Source: Fibrobacterota bacterium (lineage in GTDB: Bacteria > Fibrobacterota > Chitinivibrionia > Chitinivibrionales > Chitinispirillaceae). From it: a DNA stretch of 39,754 nucleotides. Position 1 is the first letter of the stretch. Every line of letters begins with the position of its first letter. This document shows positions 8,111-16,832 of the stretch, piece by piece. Both the position numbers and the translations under genes were made by a program. The stretch is from positions 2,153 through 41,906 of the forward strand of contig PLTF01000053.1 of assembly GCA_003164335.1 (NCBI GenBank), given 5' to 3'. Below the pieces are notes generated by a model. That model was given only the letters and a program-made list of their open reading frames with translations, made no database searches and had not been told where the DNA came from.

Positions 8111-8138
8111 CCTCCCGGCTTCATAAGGCTTCCCTGAC

Positions 8139-8181
8139 AAAAAGGGGGGGGCGATTGCCGGCAATCGCCCCCCCCTTTTTT
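8139..8181. terminator. Strong bidirectional terminator
   Basis: An uninterrupted 21-bp perfect inverted repeat runs AAAAAGGGGGGGGCGATTGCC and its complement with no loop bases, ending in six T on the plus strand and A on the minus. It lies between the convergent DUF486 gene and the large surface-protein gene and would end transcription from both sides. Confidence 0.92.
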
Positions 8182-8223
8182 CATAATCGACCTGCCGACC
8201 GGCAGGTATTTCTTACGCTTCCG

Positions 8224-11031
8224 CTACCGGGTAAGGGTTATTGCCATGCTGCGTGATAACCCTCCCGCCTTGAATTGCAGCAAATACCTGCCGGAAGGAA
8301 GCATCGACTGCGTCAGCGACAGATGATAGCTGCCGGCAGATTGCATAAACCCGAAGCTTGCCGCCTTTCTGCCGAGAATATCAAAGAGTGCTATTTCCAC
8401 CTTCGCCGGCTCCTTCAAGCTGTAGGATATCGCATTGCGGCTGAAGGAAACGACCTGCCGGATCTCCTTGCCGCTTGATACAAGCACAGGAACCAGGACG
8501 GAGGTCTTGGCGGAGATACTGAACGTTCGCGTGGTCGACCAGGCGCTGGTTCCGCCCGCATTGGAGGCATCGACTCTCCAGTAATAGGTCGCAGCGACAC
8601 CGGTAGTAAATGATACGGAATTCGTCGCTCCGCTCTGGCTGAAAGCCGTGGTTGCAAAGGTCGAAACGGTCGACACCTGTACCGTAAAGGAAGTCGCACC
8701 GGTAACCGTTCCCCACGACAGGGTAACCGCAGTGTTTGCGGTATACGACGCACCGTTGCTGGGCGAACTCAGGGTCGGTGCTGCAGGTGCAGCCGGCACG
8801 GTGGTAAAGCTCCATACGCTCGACCAGGTTCCGGCACCGCTGGTCGTGGTCGCATTGACATGCCAATAGTAGCGGGTGCTGACCGTTAGCCCGGTAACGG
8901 CTTTTGAAGTCGCGCTGATTCCCGCCTGGCTGGAAACCGTCGAGGCAAATGTTGACACTGTGGATATTTGCAGTGTGTATGAGAGTGCGCCGGTACCCGA
9001 GCCCCAGCTCATGGTCAGCGAAGTCGGTTCATTGGTTGCTGCGTTCGCCGGGGATGAGAGTGCAACGATTGCGCTTGGCGCAAGGGTCGTAAAGTTCCAT
9101 ACGGTGGACCAGGCGCTCGTCCCGGCCGCGTTGACAGCATTCGCCCGCCAGTAGTACTTGGTGCTGTTGGTAAGCCCGCTGGCGGTTGCAGTTGCAGCGG
9201 TCAAACCGGTCTGGCTGACGAGAGTATTGACAAAGGTCGAGACCGTCGATACCTGGCAGCCGTACGTGGCAGCACCGGTAACGGTGGTCCAGCTCAGGGC
9301 CGGGGCTAACGCCTGGCCCGTTGAGCCGTTGGTCGGAGCGGCAAGCGCCGGGATCCCCGGAGCGGCAAGCGTTGCGAAGCTCCACACGCTCGACCAGGCG
9401 CTCGTGCCTGCGGCATTGGTCGCATTTGCATGCCAGTAGAAGGTGATGCCGCCCGAAAGGCCGCTGACCGCAGCGGAGGTCGCGGCGAGAGCAGTCTGGC
9501 CGGCTACCGTTGAGGCAAAGGTCGATACGGTTGAGACCTGGACCGCATAGGTGGCAGCGCCCGAGGAGGCAGTCCAGCTCACCGTCAGCGCGGCGGCCTG
9601 ATTCGTTGCACCGTTTGCGGGCGAAGAGAGCGCCGGTGCGGCCGGCGTGGCCAGAGTAGCAAAACTCCAGATGCCCGACCAGGCACTTGTCCCGACCGTA
9701 TTGGTCGCGTTCGCACGCCAGTAATAGGTTTTCCCATAAGCCAGCCCGGCCACGGAAGCGGAGGTCGCTGCAATTCCGGTCTGGTTCACAACCGTTGATG
9801 CAAAGGTCGATACCGTCGAAACCTGCGCTGCATAGGTTGCCGCACCGGTGGAAGCCGCCCAGCTGACTGTCAGCGTGGTAGCCTGATTCGCTGCACCGTT
9901 TGACGGTGAGGCAAGCGCAGGAGCGACCGGCACTCCCTTCGTCGCGAAATGCCAGACGCTCGACCAGGCGCTTGTTCCTGCAGTGTTGCCGGCATCGGCC
10001 CGCCAGTAGTACGTGGCGCCGCCGGCGAGACCCGCGACCGCGGCGGAAGTTACCGAGAGACCCGTCTGGCTCGATACCGTCGTCGCAAAGGTCGATATCG
10101 TTGAAACCTGCGCGGCGTAGGTTGTAGCGCCGGTGACGGCTGTCCAGCTCAGGGTGAGCGAAGTTGCCAGACCGGTTGCACCGTTTGTCGGTGTCGAGAG
10201 AGCCGGCGCAGCAGGCACGGCTATAGCGGTCGTGAATCTCCAGATGCCGGACCATGCGCTCGTTCCAACCGAGTTGGTCGCATTGGCCCGCCAATAGTAG
10301 GTACTATTATTAGCCAATCCGCTAAGGGCATTTGAGGTACCGGCAATGCCGGTCTTGTTTGAAACCGTGGATGCAAAGGTCGATACCGTTGAAATCTGAA
10401 ATGCATAGGAGGCTGCACCGGCCGATGACGTCCAGCTGAAGGTGAGCGCAGTAGCCTGGTTTGCGGCACCGTTTGTCGGTGTTGCGAGCGCCGGCGCCTG
10501 GGGGGTCGCAAGTCCGGTAATACTCTTGGGAACAGAGTAGGCTATGGGGTTCCCTGCAACGAAGGTCGATTCGGTAGAGGGTGTCATGGCAGGAGGAAAC
10601 GGTACCGCCCCCGTGGTGGGATAGTAGGTTACCGTAGCGGGCATTTCGCCAAGCGTCGTATCCCACACCCTGAAATACATTTTTTCTCCGGATGTCATAC
10701 CGGCTTTTGTGCTGCCGGTACTTTGGTAGCCCGCAACGGCGATGGTAGAGTCCGGGCCGGCGGGCCAATAACCCACACCCCAGCAGTTACCGAGGGAATC
10801 GAATACGCCGATCTCGTCGGGCACTATATTGTTATTTCTTATCGGGGTGCCATTGAGCGTAGGGTGGGCGGCGGTATCGAGGAAGACTGTCAGGGTAGCG
10901 CCGGTCTGGCTGTCCAGGGGATTGAAATGCCTCGCAAAGGCGCTCCCAACCAGAGCCGAAAGAATAATGAAGGCCGATGACCATCGTCTGAAGCATAATG
11001 CGTGCAAATAAATCCCACTTTCCTTTTTCAT
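8224..11031 (-). CDS. Large secreted protein with seven FN3-like repeats and T9SS-like sorting domain
   Basis: This 935-aa protein starts with a signal peptide (RRWSSAFIILSALVGSAFA). A beta-rich N-terminal domain of about 110 residues follows (PDEIGVFDSLGNCWG, YFRVWDTTLGE), shared with the next protein. Seven FN3-like repeats of about 93 residues then run through most of the chain. Each has the pattern P-x-NGA near its start, then LSW, Q(V/I)STVSTFA, YYWRANA and GTSAWS..W.F.T. The last about 75 residues (IALFDILGRKAASF, LPSGRYLLQFKAGG) resemble C-terminal sorting domains recognised by type IX secretion. GGGGGA stands before the ATG. It is probably exported to the cell surface or medium as an adhesin or scaffold. 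No catalytic domain was seen. The tandem DNA repeats could shrink or expand by recombination. Confidence 0.85.
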   Translation of the reverse strand: MKKESGIYLHALCFRRWSSAFIILSALVGSAFARHFNPLDSQTGATLTVFLDTAAHPTLNGTPIRNNNIVPDEIGVFDSLGNCWGVGYWPAGPDSTIAVAGYQSTGSTKAGMTSGEKMYFRVWDTTLGEMPATVTYYPTTGAVPFPPAMTPSTESTFVAGNPIAYSVPKSITGLATPQAPALATPTNGAANQATALTFSWTSSAGAASYAFQISTVSTFASTVSNKTGIAGTSNALSGLANNSTYYWRANATNSVGTSAWSGIWRFTTAIAVPAAPALSTPTNGATGLATSLTLSWTAVTGATTYAAQVSTISTFATTVSSQTGLSVTSAAVAGLAGGATYYWRADAGNTAGTSAWSSVWHFATKGVPVAPALASPSNGAANQATTLTVSWAASTGAATYAAQVSTVSTFASTVVNQTGIAATSASVAGLAYGKTYYWRANATNTVGTSAWSGIWSFATLATPAAPALSSPANGATNQAAALTVSWTASSGAATYAVQVSTVSTFASTVAGQTALAATSAAVSGLSGGITFYWHANATNAAGTSAWSSVWSFATLAAPGIPALAAPTNGSTGQALAPALSWTTVTGAATYGCQVSTVSTFVNTLVSQTGLTAATATASGLTNSTKYYWRANAVNAAGTSAWSTVWNFTTLAPSAIVALSSPANAATNEPTSLTMSWGSGTGALSYTLQISTVSTFASTVSSQAGISATSKAVTGLTVSTRYYWHVNATTTSGAGTWSSVWSFTTVPAAPAAPTLSSPSNGASYTANTAVTLSWGTVTGATSFTVQVSTVSTFATTAFSQSGATNSVSFTTGVAATYYWRVDASNAGGTSAWSTTRTFSISAKTSVLVPVLVSSGKEIRQVVSFSRNAISYSLKEPAKVEIALFDILGRKAASFGFMQSAGSYHLSLTQSMLPSGRYLLQFKAGGLSRSMAITLTR

Positions 11032-11636
11032 TATCGTTCCCCCCTTTTATGAGTGCGATGTCAAGGATGGCACTGAGGCAAGCTCTCACGGTGACGATTG
11101 CTTACCACAGCCGGTTGTCCTATCCTGACGCGGTGATTGTCTGTCCTTCGATATTTTGCCCGGCAGTATATCCGAATACTCCATGCTACCCGGTCACCTA
11201 TTGACATACAAAAAGATGCTCCGGCCGTTTCGCCTGAACATTACAGCTGAACCTCAGCTCCCCCATCCTGGTAGAAAATATAGCCGCCATCCGAGAGGAG
11301 TCAAGAAAAAAATAATATGCAGGTCCGTCCTTCTAATATAGTAACACCACGGTGCCCGGATGAGGAATTTTCCGGACCGATTCTTTCGGGAGGGGGAAGA
11401 TAGCCGGATAGTACGGTGTTGCATACGCAGGCAGGATATCCGTATCCCCCTGAGAATATGGAATATGGACAGGATGGCGGGAAGTTGCGCACGTTCCCTT
11501 ATTAGCAAGCTACTCTCGGGTTTCGCCTCGATCGATACATGAGGGCGTTTCCTGAGTCGCTTGAACTCAAGGTCCGGAATGGAATCGCGGTCCAAATCCC
11601 GGTCAACATCCCCGGGTACGGACTCCGCCTTAGTAT
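11032..11636. other. Long gap between the two surface-protein genes
   Basis: This 605-base stretch contains only overlapping short frames with no ribosome site or recognisable product. It should hold the promoter of the 935-aa gene (close to 11032) and the end of the 528-aa transcript. No convincing terminator, repeat or promoter could be picked out by eye. Confidence 0.5.
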
Positions 11637-13223
11637 CTAATGGGATAGAAAAAACGATATCTGCCTGTCGAAGCTCCCGCACCTCACCCTGGCAACGTAT
11701 CTTCCGGGCCCGGAAAGGATACTGCGGAGGTTCATAGCGTGATCACCCGCTTTCCCCACCAGAGTTGAGGAGAGCGCAATTCTCCCGAGAATATCGTAGA
11801 CGGTGAGTTCCGCTTTCCCATCGGCGGGAATAGACCAGCGAATGCATCCATTTCGATACGAAAAGGACAGCCCGATTACGGTCATCTTTTCTTGTGACAG
11901 AACCGGAACGGTGATGGAAAAGCTCCATGATGATGACCAGACGCTTGTTCCGGCCGGATTCGTGGCGCTGACGCGCCAGAAATAAACAGCGCTTGCCGGC
12001 CAGTTGCTCACGGCACGGTTCGCCGCTGTGATGCCCGTCTGGTTTACAAATGCGGTGATGAAGGCCGAGGTGGTCGATACTTGCAGGGAATAGGAGGATG
12101 CCGTCGCGACTGTTCCCCAGCTTAGGGTTAGCGATGTTGTCTTGGTCAGCGATTCCGCCGATCCATTGAGTGGGGTGGACAGACTCGGAGTGGCGGGCAG
12201 GGTAATCGTTTCAAAACTCCAGATCCCCGACCATGCACCGGTCCCGGCTCCGTTGGTGGCATTAACTTCCCAGAAGTACGCAATACCGGGGGCAAGCCCG
12301 CTCAGCGATGCCGCCCCGGTACCAAGTCCGGTCTGATTGGATGCGGTGGCGGCAAATGTCGATACGGTCGCAACCTTCACTCCGTAGCTTGCTGCAGAGG
12401 TAACCGTCTGCCAGCTCAGCGTCAGCGAAGGTGAAATGTCCGTTGCGCCGTTGGTCGGGGTTAAAAGCGCTGGGGCGCCGGGCGGGGCGAGAGTGGTAAA
12501 GCTCCAGACGCCGGCCCAGATGCTCGTTACGCTTTTGTTTGAGGCATTCCCGCGCCAATAATACACGGTATTGTAGGCAAGCCCGCCTATAACCGCCGAT
12601 TGAGCGGTAAGCCCGGTCTGGCTAAAAATGGTGCTTCCGAATTCCCCATTGGCGGATACCTGAACACCGTAGGAGGTTGCGCCGGCGACCGATCCCCAGT
12701 ACAATGTCAAGCTGATCGGTTGACCGGTCGCCCCACTTGCCGGAGATGTAAGCAGGGGGTCTGAGACAGCGCCCGTGGTTGCGGTAAGGCTGGAAATGAC
12801 CGGAGATGTATTTGTCACGTAAACGACGCCGCCGCTTGAAAAAGTTACAACGGCGGGTGCCTCTCTCTGGGTCGCATAATGCCAGACGCGAAAATAAATA
12901 GTATCGTCGTATTTAAGCCCGTCTGTAATGGAAGACATTGGATCCTGCCCGACGACATTTATACTTCGATTAGTGACGCTGTCCCAGGTTGCTTCCCCGA
13001 CGCATAATCCAGCCTTGTTGAACGCGCCGATTTCGTCGGAATCACCGAGGGGAGCTCCATCGATAGTGGGATTGGTGGAGATCTGCAAAACTATGGTCAT
13101 GTTGGAACCCGTGGTCTGGTCATACTTGTAGAACTGGGGCGGCGCGGCGGCGATTGCGGTCATTGTGCAGGACATGAGGAACATCACTGCTTTAAAATGA
13201 TCTTTCATCGATTGCCCAAACAC
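11637..13223 (-). CDS. Secreted protein with three FN3-like repeats and T9SS-like sorting domain
   Basis: This 528-aa paralogue of the neighbouring 935-aa protein has a signal peptide (FKAVMFLMSCTMTAIAAA) and the same N-terminal domain (SDEIGAFNKAGLCVGE, IYFRVWHY). Three FN3-like repeats follow (each with LTLxW, then YYWRGNAS or its equivalent, and an SIWA/TGAWS segment). The C-terminal sorting-like domain has LTVYDILGRIALSS and GPGRYVARVRCG. The start is a GTG at 13223 with AGGCGG a few bases upstream; an ATG five codons later (13208) is the alternative. Together with its neighbour it suggests duplication of a surface-protein gene followed by change in repeat number. Confidence 0.82.
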   Translation of the reverse strand: MFGQSMKDHFKAVMFLMSCTMTAIAAAPPQFYKYDQTTGSNMTIVLQISTNPTIDGAPLGDSDEIGAFNKAGLCVGEATWDSVTNRSINVVGQDPMSSITDGLKYDDTIYFRVWHYATQREAPAVVTFSSGGVVYVTNTSPVISSLTATTGAVSDPLLTSPASGATGQPISLTLYWGSVAGATSYGVQVSANGEFGSTIFSQTGLTAQSAVIGGLAYNTVYYWRGNASNKSVTSIWAGVWSFTTLAPPGAPALLTPTNGATDISPSLTLSWQTVTSAASYGVKVATVSTFAATASNQTGLGTGAASLSGLAPGIAYFWEVNATNGAGTGAWSGIWSFETITLPATPSLSTPLNGSAESLTKTTSLTLSWGTVATASSYSLQVSTTSAFITAFVNQTGITAANRAVSNWPASAVYFWRVSATNPAGTSVWSSSWSFSITVPVLSQEKMTVIGLSFSYRNGCIRWSIPADGKAELTVYDILGRIALSSTLVGKAGDHAMNLRSILSGPGRYVARVRCGSFDRQISFFLSH

Positions 13224-13578
13224 GGTAACCGCCTTTGTGACTCAATATAATGCAATGAAGCGAAACTCTGTTATTACTGATAATATAATAGTACCCAATT
13301 GGTTTAAATGATCAAGAAATATTTCCTGGGCGGGCGGTTTTTTTCAATATATTGGATGCCCGGTTCTGCTTTTCCCGGTTTTCCGGTGTTTTTTCTACCT
13401 TATGGGGGCGTTGCGGGGGGCCGAGGGCGGGCATCGCTCTCGGCCCCCGCTGTGTGCCAAAGACCCCGCAAGCCCGGCTTTGCGGGCCCGGAGGTTTTGG
13501 CCAGAGGGAACTGCCTCAGGTGGTTCCCCCACCTGGGCAGTAACGATTTAGATAGCAATCAAAACCACTAACACCACC
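13224..13578. other. Gap upstream of the surface protein, holding a family I repeat
   Basis: These 355 bases contain the upstream region of the 528-aa gene (AT-rich around 13260-13310, a likely promoter area) and family I copy B. No gene is supported. Confidence 0.6.
13391..13544 (+). repeat. Family I structured repeat, copy B
   Basis: It starts at TTTTCTACC and shows GCGTTGCGGG, then a hairpin 1 with altered sequence but the same fold (GGGGGCCGAG/CTCGGCCCCC). Next come GTGTGCC and hairpin 2 (GCCAAAG...GTTTTGGC with an inner CCCGCAA/TTTGCGGG), then GGTTCCCCC and the tail CCTGGGCAGTAAC. An alternative stem ACTGCC-CAGGTGG/CCACCTG-GGCAGT spans 13510-13541. Confidence 0.85.
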
Positions 13579-15501
13579 CTACCCAACCTCAAGCTCCGCC
13601 TGCGCATCGATCACATCGCGGTTGATAAGCAGCAGTGCCTCATGCATCCGCTCGGCAATGACCGGGTCGGGAATGCGGTCGCGCAGGGTGCGCAGTAGCT
13701 GGATGGTCATGCGGAGAAGGCGGACCATGTCCCCTTCAGGGATGCCGAACGCGAGGAGATCCTTGAGGCCGCAACCCGAGGCCCAGGCGTAGACCGGCGC
13801 CGCCAGCATAAAATCGAGCTCCCGGATGGGTGCTGTGATCTCGTAGCGAATTTCCCTGGCACGCAGGCGATGAATGACTTTTTCGGCCTCGAACTTGAGC
13901 CGTACCGTCGTGGGTGGAGCCTGTTTCCGGCGGGACTCCTCGGTCACGATTGCCGCAAGGACCACCGGAAGCTGAGCGGCCGAACACTCCTCAAAGCTGC
14001 GGCTGTAGTAAAGCTCGGCCGTCTGGATTTCATACCCTGCTACTGCGGCGGCAAGCCTTCCCTTGTCGGTAAGCTCGATGCCGTCGAGAAACCCGGCAGC
14101 CTGGAGAAACGCGATCCGCCGCCGGATCTGCTCCTCCTGGGTTTTGTACTCTTTGGCAAGGGCAAAAACCCCTTTTTTGAAGTTATGAAAACTTCGCCGG
14201 AAAACGGTAAAAGCTTCCTCGCCGAAGCGGCTGTACAGATTGAGGATCGTCGAATACGAGGCGCAGAATCGGCTCGAAATTTTTTCATTTGCTCCGAACA
14301 GAAGTCGCTCGACATGCTTTGGATCGGTAGCTTCGGGAATGACCAGCGAGTAGACATACCCCTCGGTATCCATTCCCCGCCTGCCGGCGCGACCCGCCAT
14401 CTGGTTATATTCGCGCGTCATGAGATAGTTGAACTCAACACCGTCGAATTTCTCAAGCTCGTCGAATATCACCGTATTGGCGGGCATATTGACGCCAAGT
14501 GCAAACGTTTCGGTGCAGAACAACAGTTTGATGAGGCCTTCTGCAAAGAGTCGCTCCACAATCTCTTTTGCAGCCGGCAGGATACCGGCATGATGGAAAG
14601 CGCACCCGGCTTCCCAGAGTGAGCGAAGATAGGAGATCTTTTCGTAATCCTTGAGATTGTACTGCGCTACAAGGTCGTCGATTATCGCTGCCGCACGCCG
14701 TTTTTCATCGACGGTAAGCAGCGACAGCTGCTGGTGCAGTTCGGCATTACGCTCGCAGGCCCTTCGATTGAAGCAGAAATAGAGAATGGGAATATGATCT
14801 TGCCGGAGTGCAAGCTCGATGATCGACCGCGACGACGGCTTATGCCGCAGAAATTTTTTCCGTTCGGCAGGGTTGCTGCGATATTTGCTTTTTATTCCCT
14901 TGAGCGTCAGGAGCCCGAATTTGGGGTGAAAAAAGGAATGGCGCAATGGAACGGGACGCTCCGTCTCTTCAATCACCACGAAGTGGGTCTTGCGCACTCC
15001 TCCCATCCAGGCGGCAAGCTCATGAATATTGGGAACCGTGGCACTCAGGCACATGAATCGGATTGAGGGCGGAGCGAGAATAATGCTCTCCTCCCATACG
15101 GTTCCGCGCTCAGGATCATCGAGATAGTGAATTTCATCGAAGATTGCGTAATACACATCGCCAAGACGCGGCGAGTCTTCCAGAATGAGATTCCGAAAGA
15201 TTTCGGTTGTCATGATGAGCAACCGCGCATCGGGATTGATGGTCACATCGCCGGTTTGAATGCCCACGACTTCCTCGCCGAAACGCCGGCGGAAATCGCG
15301 ATATTTCTGGTTGGAGAGCGCCTTGATCGGCGCGGTATACACCACCCGTCTGCCAAGCGCCATTGAAACGTCGACGGCATATTCGGCAACAAGGGTTTTG
15401 CCGCACCCTGTTGGCGCCGCAATGATGAGCGATTCGCCCCGGTCGACCGCAGCGAAGGCTTTCTCCTGAAATTCATCCAGCTCCAGGTTTAAATACTGCA
15501 C
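13579..15501 (-). CDS. Ski2-like superfamily 2 RNA helicase
   Basis: This 640-aa helicase has motif I (IAAPTGCGKTLVAEYA), motif Ia (YTAPIKALSNQKYRDF), motif II as DEIH (FDEIHYLDD), motif III (LSATVPN), motif V (LGVNMPANTVIF) and motif VI (QMAGRAGRRGMD). This is the Ski2/Mtr4 pattern rather than RecQ or DEAD. In eukaryotes such helicases feed RNA to the exosome; bacterial members are less studied, and a role in RNA turnover is only inferred. It is shorter than Ski2/Mtr4 and lacks an obvious arch domain. The C-terminal third is helical. The start is a GTG. It is followed by a repeat-bearing gap and is not in an obvious operon. Confidence 0.9.
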   Translation of the reverse strand: MQYLNLELDEFQEKAFAAVDRGESLIIAAPTGCGKTLVAEYAVDVSMALGRRVVYTAPIKALSNQKYRDFRRRFGEEVVGIQTGDVTINPDARLLIMTTEIFRNLILEDSPRLGDVYYAIFDEIHYLDDPERGTVWEESIILAPPSIRFMCLSATVPNIHELAAWMGGVRKTHFVVIEETERPVPLRHSFFHPKFGLLTLKGIKSKYRSNPAERKKFLRHKPSSRSIIELALRQDHIPILYFCFNRRACERNAELHQQLSLLTVDEKRRAAAIIDDLVAQYNLKDYEKISYLRSLWEAGCAFHHAGILPAAKEIVERLFAEGLIKLLFCTETFALGVNMPANTVIFDELEKFDGVEFNYLMTREYNQMAGRAGRRGMDTEGYVYSLVIPEATDPKHVERLLFGANEKISSRFCASYSTILNLYSRFGEEAFTVFRRSFHNFKKGVFALAKEYKTQEEQIRRRIAFLQAAGFLDGIELTDKGRLAAAVAGYEIQTAELYYSRSFEECSAAQLPVVLAAIVTEESRRKQAPPTTVRLKFEAEKVIHRLRAREIRYEITAPIRELDFMLAAPVYAWASGCGLKDLLAFGIPEGDMVRLLRMTIQLLRTLRDRIPDPVIAERMHEALLLINRDVIDAQAELEVG

Positions 15502-15856
15502 GACGATCTTTTTTTCCGATCAATGATTGAGCACGGCATGATGCTGAATAGGCATAGCGAGCGCATTTCAGGCTGCTTCGCATTCCCTGGAGCTTGCTCC
15601 GGGGAATGCGAGCGGATTACAAATATTTCCTCTCCTATAGAAGATTGCAGGCTGCTTCGCGGTCCCCGCAGCTTGCTGCTATGAATCTTCAATAATAAAG
15701 AAATATAGATTACCGTAGTATGGGATGAAGCGGAGCAGGTCGATTATCCGGCTTTTGTAAGAATACCGGAAAGAGACGATGTACCGAAATTTTAATGCTT
15801 GAATTGCCTTCGATTGAATGATAAGCTTTGATGAACTCCTTACAGATCGATGCGCT
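15502..15856. other. Gap between divergent helicase and response-regulator genes
   Basis: Gene-free. It contains a family II repeat copy at 15545-15693. The AT-rich part after 15690 should hold the promoter of the response regulator. Confidence 0.6.
15545..15693 (+). repeat. Family II repeat, copy 1
   Basis: It begins TGAATAGGCATAGCGAGCG and holds a stem CC(T)GGAGCTTGCTCCGGGG, then GATTACAA, CCTATAGAAGATT and a second stem CCCCGCAGCTTGCTGC, ending TCTTCAATA. The same order of blocks recurs in reverse at 35769-35889. Confidence 0.8.
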
Positions 15857-16225
15857 ATGAATAAAAAAATGCTTCAGGTCGTGGTCGTCGACGACGAATC
15901 TCAGATTACCGAACTCTTGAGAACGTTTCTCCTCTGTATTTCAAAAAACCTGCTTGTACAAACCTTCAACGATCCGGTCGAGGCAAAAAAACATATCGCC
16001 TCCCACCCGGTCGATGTTCTCATCACCGATTTCAAAATGCCCGGACTCGATGGAATTCAGCTTATGCGGCTGGTTCCGAAAGACACTACCAAGATCCTCA
16101 TTTCCGGATACGTTTCAGAAATCACCCAGAGCCAGCTTCAGGAACTTAACGCTGCTTTCTTTGAAAAGCCCGTTCCCATGAAGGAATTGGGCATCATCAT
16201 CCACGAAGCTGAATCCAAGTTGTAA
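15857..16225 (+). CDS. Single-domain response regulator (receiver only)
   Basis: This 122-aa protein is a stand-alone CheY-like receiver. It has the acidic pair in VVVVDDESQ, the phospho-acceptor Asp in VLITDFKMPGLDG, the switch Ser in ILISGYV and the conserved Lys in FFEKPVPMKELG. There is no output domain and no histidine kinase nearby, so its partner is elsewhere. The ATG at 15857 begins directly before the domain; an upstream in-frame ATG at 15818 would add 13 unconserved residues. Confidence 0.9.
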   Translation: MNKKMLQVVVVDDESQITELLRTFLLCISKNLLVQTFNDPVEAKKHIASHPVDVLITDFKMPGLDGIQLMRLVPKDTTKILISGYVSEITQSQLQELNAAFFEKPVPMKELGIIIHEAESKL

Positions 16226-16283
16226 CCTTTCTCCGGCTGTGTTTTAATTACTTAGCAGTTCCTAAATAATGCAGCATAAAACC

Positions 16284-16352
16284 GTTCATGGTGAGCCTGT
16301 CGAACCATGAACATTCGATGTCTGCTGCTCGCCCTTCGACAAGCTCAGGGCG
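16284..16352. repeat. Paired inverted repeat (family III)
   Basis: GTTCATGG/CCATGAAC flank GCCTGTCGAA (16284-16312). A second stem CGCCCT/AGGGCG around TCGACAAGCTC follows (16330-16352). The two parts are related to each other (GCCTGTCGAA and TTCGACAAGCTC). Similar paired motifs are common in intergenic regions of many environmental genomes as far as I recall. Confidence 0.7.
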
Positions 16353-16475
16353 AACGGAAATTGTTGTACCTTACTTATGACCCGATTTTTAAGAAGGCCG
16401 TTCCCCCGGTGAAACCCTGGCCGCAGGAACGCACGGTGTATCTTTTTTTGGATTGCACCTCTACTAAGAAGAGCC

Positions 16476-16820
16476 ATGAATCTTCTATTCATCTATATCA
16501 CGACGAAAGACCGGCGGGAAGCCCGGCGCATCGGAAAGGCACTCGTCACCGAAAAGCTTGCTGCATGCGTCAATATCGTCGACGGGATGAATTCCCTCTA
16601 CTTCTGGGAAGGAAAGTTTTGCGACGAAAGGGAAACCATTCTTATTGCCAAAACGAGGAAAGTGCTGCTGCCGTGTCTCACGGCTCGCGTGAAACAACTT
16701 CACTCCTACCGGGTGCCCTGCATTGCAGCATTGCCCATTATCGGTGGAAACCGGGATTTTCTTCAATGGATTGCCGGGGAGACAGCTGCTCCGAAAAGGC
16801 CTCCCGCGCGACTTTCTTAA
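16476..16820 (+). CDS. cutA: CutA1-like divalent cation tolerance protein
   Basis: This 114-aa protein fits the CutA1 family (about 105-115 aa, trimeric, PII-like ferredoxin fold). It has YITTKDRREARRIGKALV, the LAACVNI strand, YFWEGKF and the C-terminal VPCIAALPIIGGNRDFLQWI. Original work linked it to copper tolerance, but its biochemical role remains uncertain. It converges with the Rnf operon, leaving a gap of only 12 bases. Confidence 0.93.
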   Translation: MNLLFIYITTKDRREARRIGKALVTEKLAACVNIVDGMNSLYFWEGKFCDERETILIAKTRKVLLPCLTARVKQLHSYRVPCIAALPIIGGNRDFLQWIAGETAAPKRPPARLS

Positions 16821-16832
16821 GGTTGTCCCGCT

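Noticed and set aside
9029-10294. Minus-strand frame of 421 codons within the FN3 repeat gene
   Set aside because: It is an out-of-frame shadow of the repeats: Cys- and Arg-rich, with no start signal.
11254-11682. Minus-strand 142-codon frame with an Asp-rich stretch (GDVDRDLDRDSIPDLE) recalling calcium-binding dockerin or thrombospondin repeats
   Set aside because: Only one such stretch is present, there is no signal peptide or ribosome site, and it overlaps the end of the surface-protein gene in another frame. Chance is more likely.
13308-13571. Plus-strand 87-codon frame before the helicase
   Set aside because: It is the translation of family I copy B; similar frames appear in the other copies with different sequence, so it is a by-product of the repeat.
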